Under the pieces are notes generated by a model. That model ran no database searches. It saw only the letters and a program-made list of their open reading frames with translations, and had not been told where the DNA came from. The translations under genes were made by a program, and so were the position numbers. Of a DNA stretch of 64,000 nucleotides, positions 63,701 through 64,000 are shown piece by piece (the stretch's first letter is position 1; each line of letters begins with the position of its first letter). This DNA is from Atherinomorus stipes (taxonomy: Eukaryota > Chordata > Actinopteri > Atheriniformes > Atherinidae): positions 1,922,001 through 1,986,000 of the forward strand of contig JALJCO010012682.1 in NCBI GenBank assembly GCA_023101725.1, written 5' to 3'.

Positions 63701-64000
63701 ATATACATTATTTATTTTTACCATTTTGTAATTTAGACACTATACTGTAGCTTCAATATTGCCAGACTTACTGGAAGTGCCTATATTGGTATTATGTATC
63801 ATACAGTGAATATATTTGAAGATCATTAGACGTTGTCACAAACTGAACCATGTGGATGTTGTAATGTGAATACATTGAATTACAAAATTACAATTTCTGT
63901 GGTATCCTTGTGACGGTCATGTGTTGATTTTTCTTTCATTTAATTTTCCTTTAGAAAAAAACAAACAAATTAAGCTGCTTCAGTATGGTGCACCATCATA
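60796..64000. other. Downstream non-coding sequence
   Basis: AT-rich sequence with short A/T homopolymers and small CA tracts (for example 63282-63312). The ORFs here (for example 61927-62250) have no recognised domain and no splice context. It may include an extended pde3a 3' UTR. No neighbouring gene is visible. Confidence 0.6.

Overview
The window is from a ray-finned fish (teleost) nuclear genome. It has long AT-rich introns with consensus GT..AG splice sites, dense microsatellites, and many remnants of fish-type transposable elements: hAT-like, TTAA-target (piggyBac/Kolobok-type), Tc1-like, and LINE 3' ends of L2/CR1-type. There are no operons, bacterial-type genes, CRISPR arrays or recognisable tRNA/rRNA genes.

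One protein-coding gene is supported. It is a plus-strand orthologue of PDE3A (cGMP-inhibited cAMP 3',5'-phosphodiesterase 3A), identified exon by exon. Thirteen coding exons run from 18689 to 59365. The large first exon, which encodes the N-terminal membrane-association region, lies upstream of the window. In order the exons encode: a 17-codon microexon (18689-18739); a regulatory-linker exon (31305-31565); the exon with the tandem phosphorylation/14-3-3 sites and the hypertension-brachydactyly hotspot (34229-34386); two acidic linker exons (48916-48989, 51904-52052); the catalytic domain over eight exons (52139-58932), including both HD-type metal motifs, the PDE3-specific insertion and the substrate glutamine; and an acidic C-terminal tail (59052-59365). 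The stretch matching human PDE3A between the 14-3-3 exon and the CGRPY exon (about 100 residues) was not found. The flanking exons are phase-compatible without it.

Layout: 1-18688 is the 3' part of intron 1, with a TIR element, a GTCGC-type MITE, a hAT relic carrying a transposase N-terminal fragment, a LINE with a huge CATC/CAGC tail, and a second LINE relic. 18740-31304 is intron 2, with two copies of one TTAA element and a GGTTAG-rich dispersed repeat. 31566-34228 is intron 3, with an L2-like LINE end. 34387-48915 is a 14.5-kb intron with nested transposons. 48990-58673 holds compact catalytic exons separated by introns with smaller MITEs. 59366 onward is 3' UTR followed by non-coding sequence.

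Three blocks (about 5940-6330, 29970-30390, 34630-34975) have implausible homopolymer-rich composition and look like low-quality assembly fill. No new biological system was identified. The most useful observations are the frame-neutral missing linker segment of pde3a, its tandem NAGNAG acceptor, and several transposons with readable target-site duplications.
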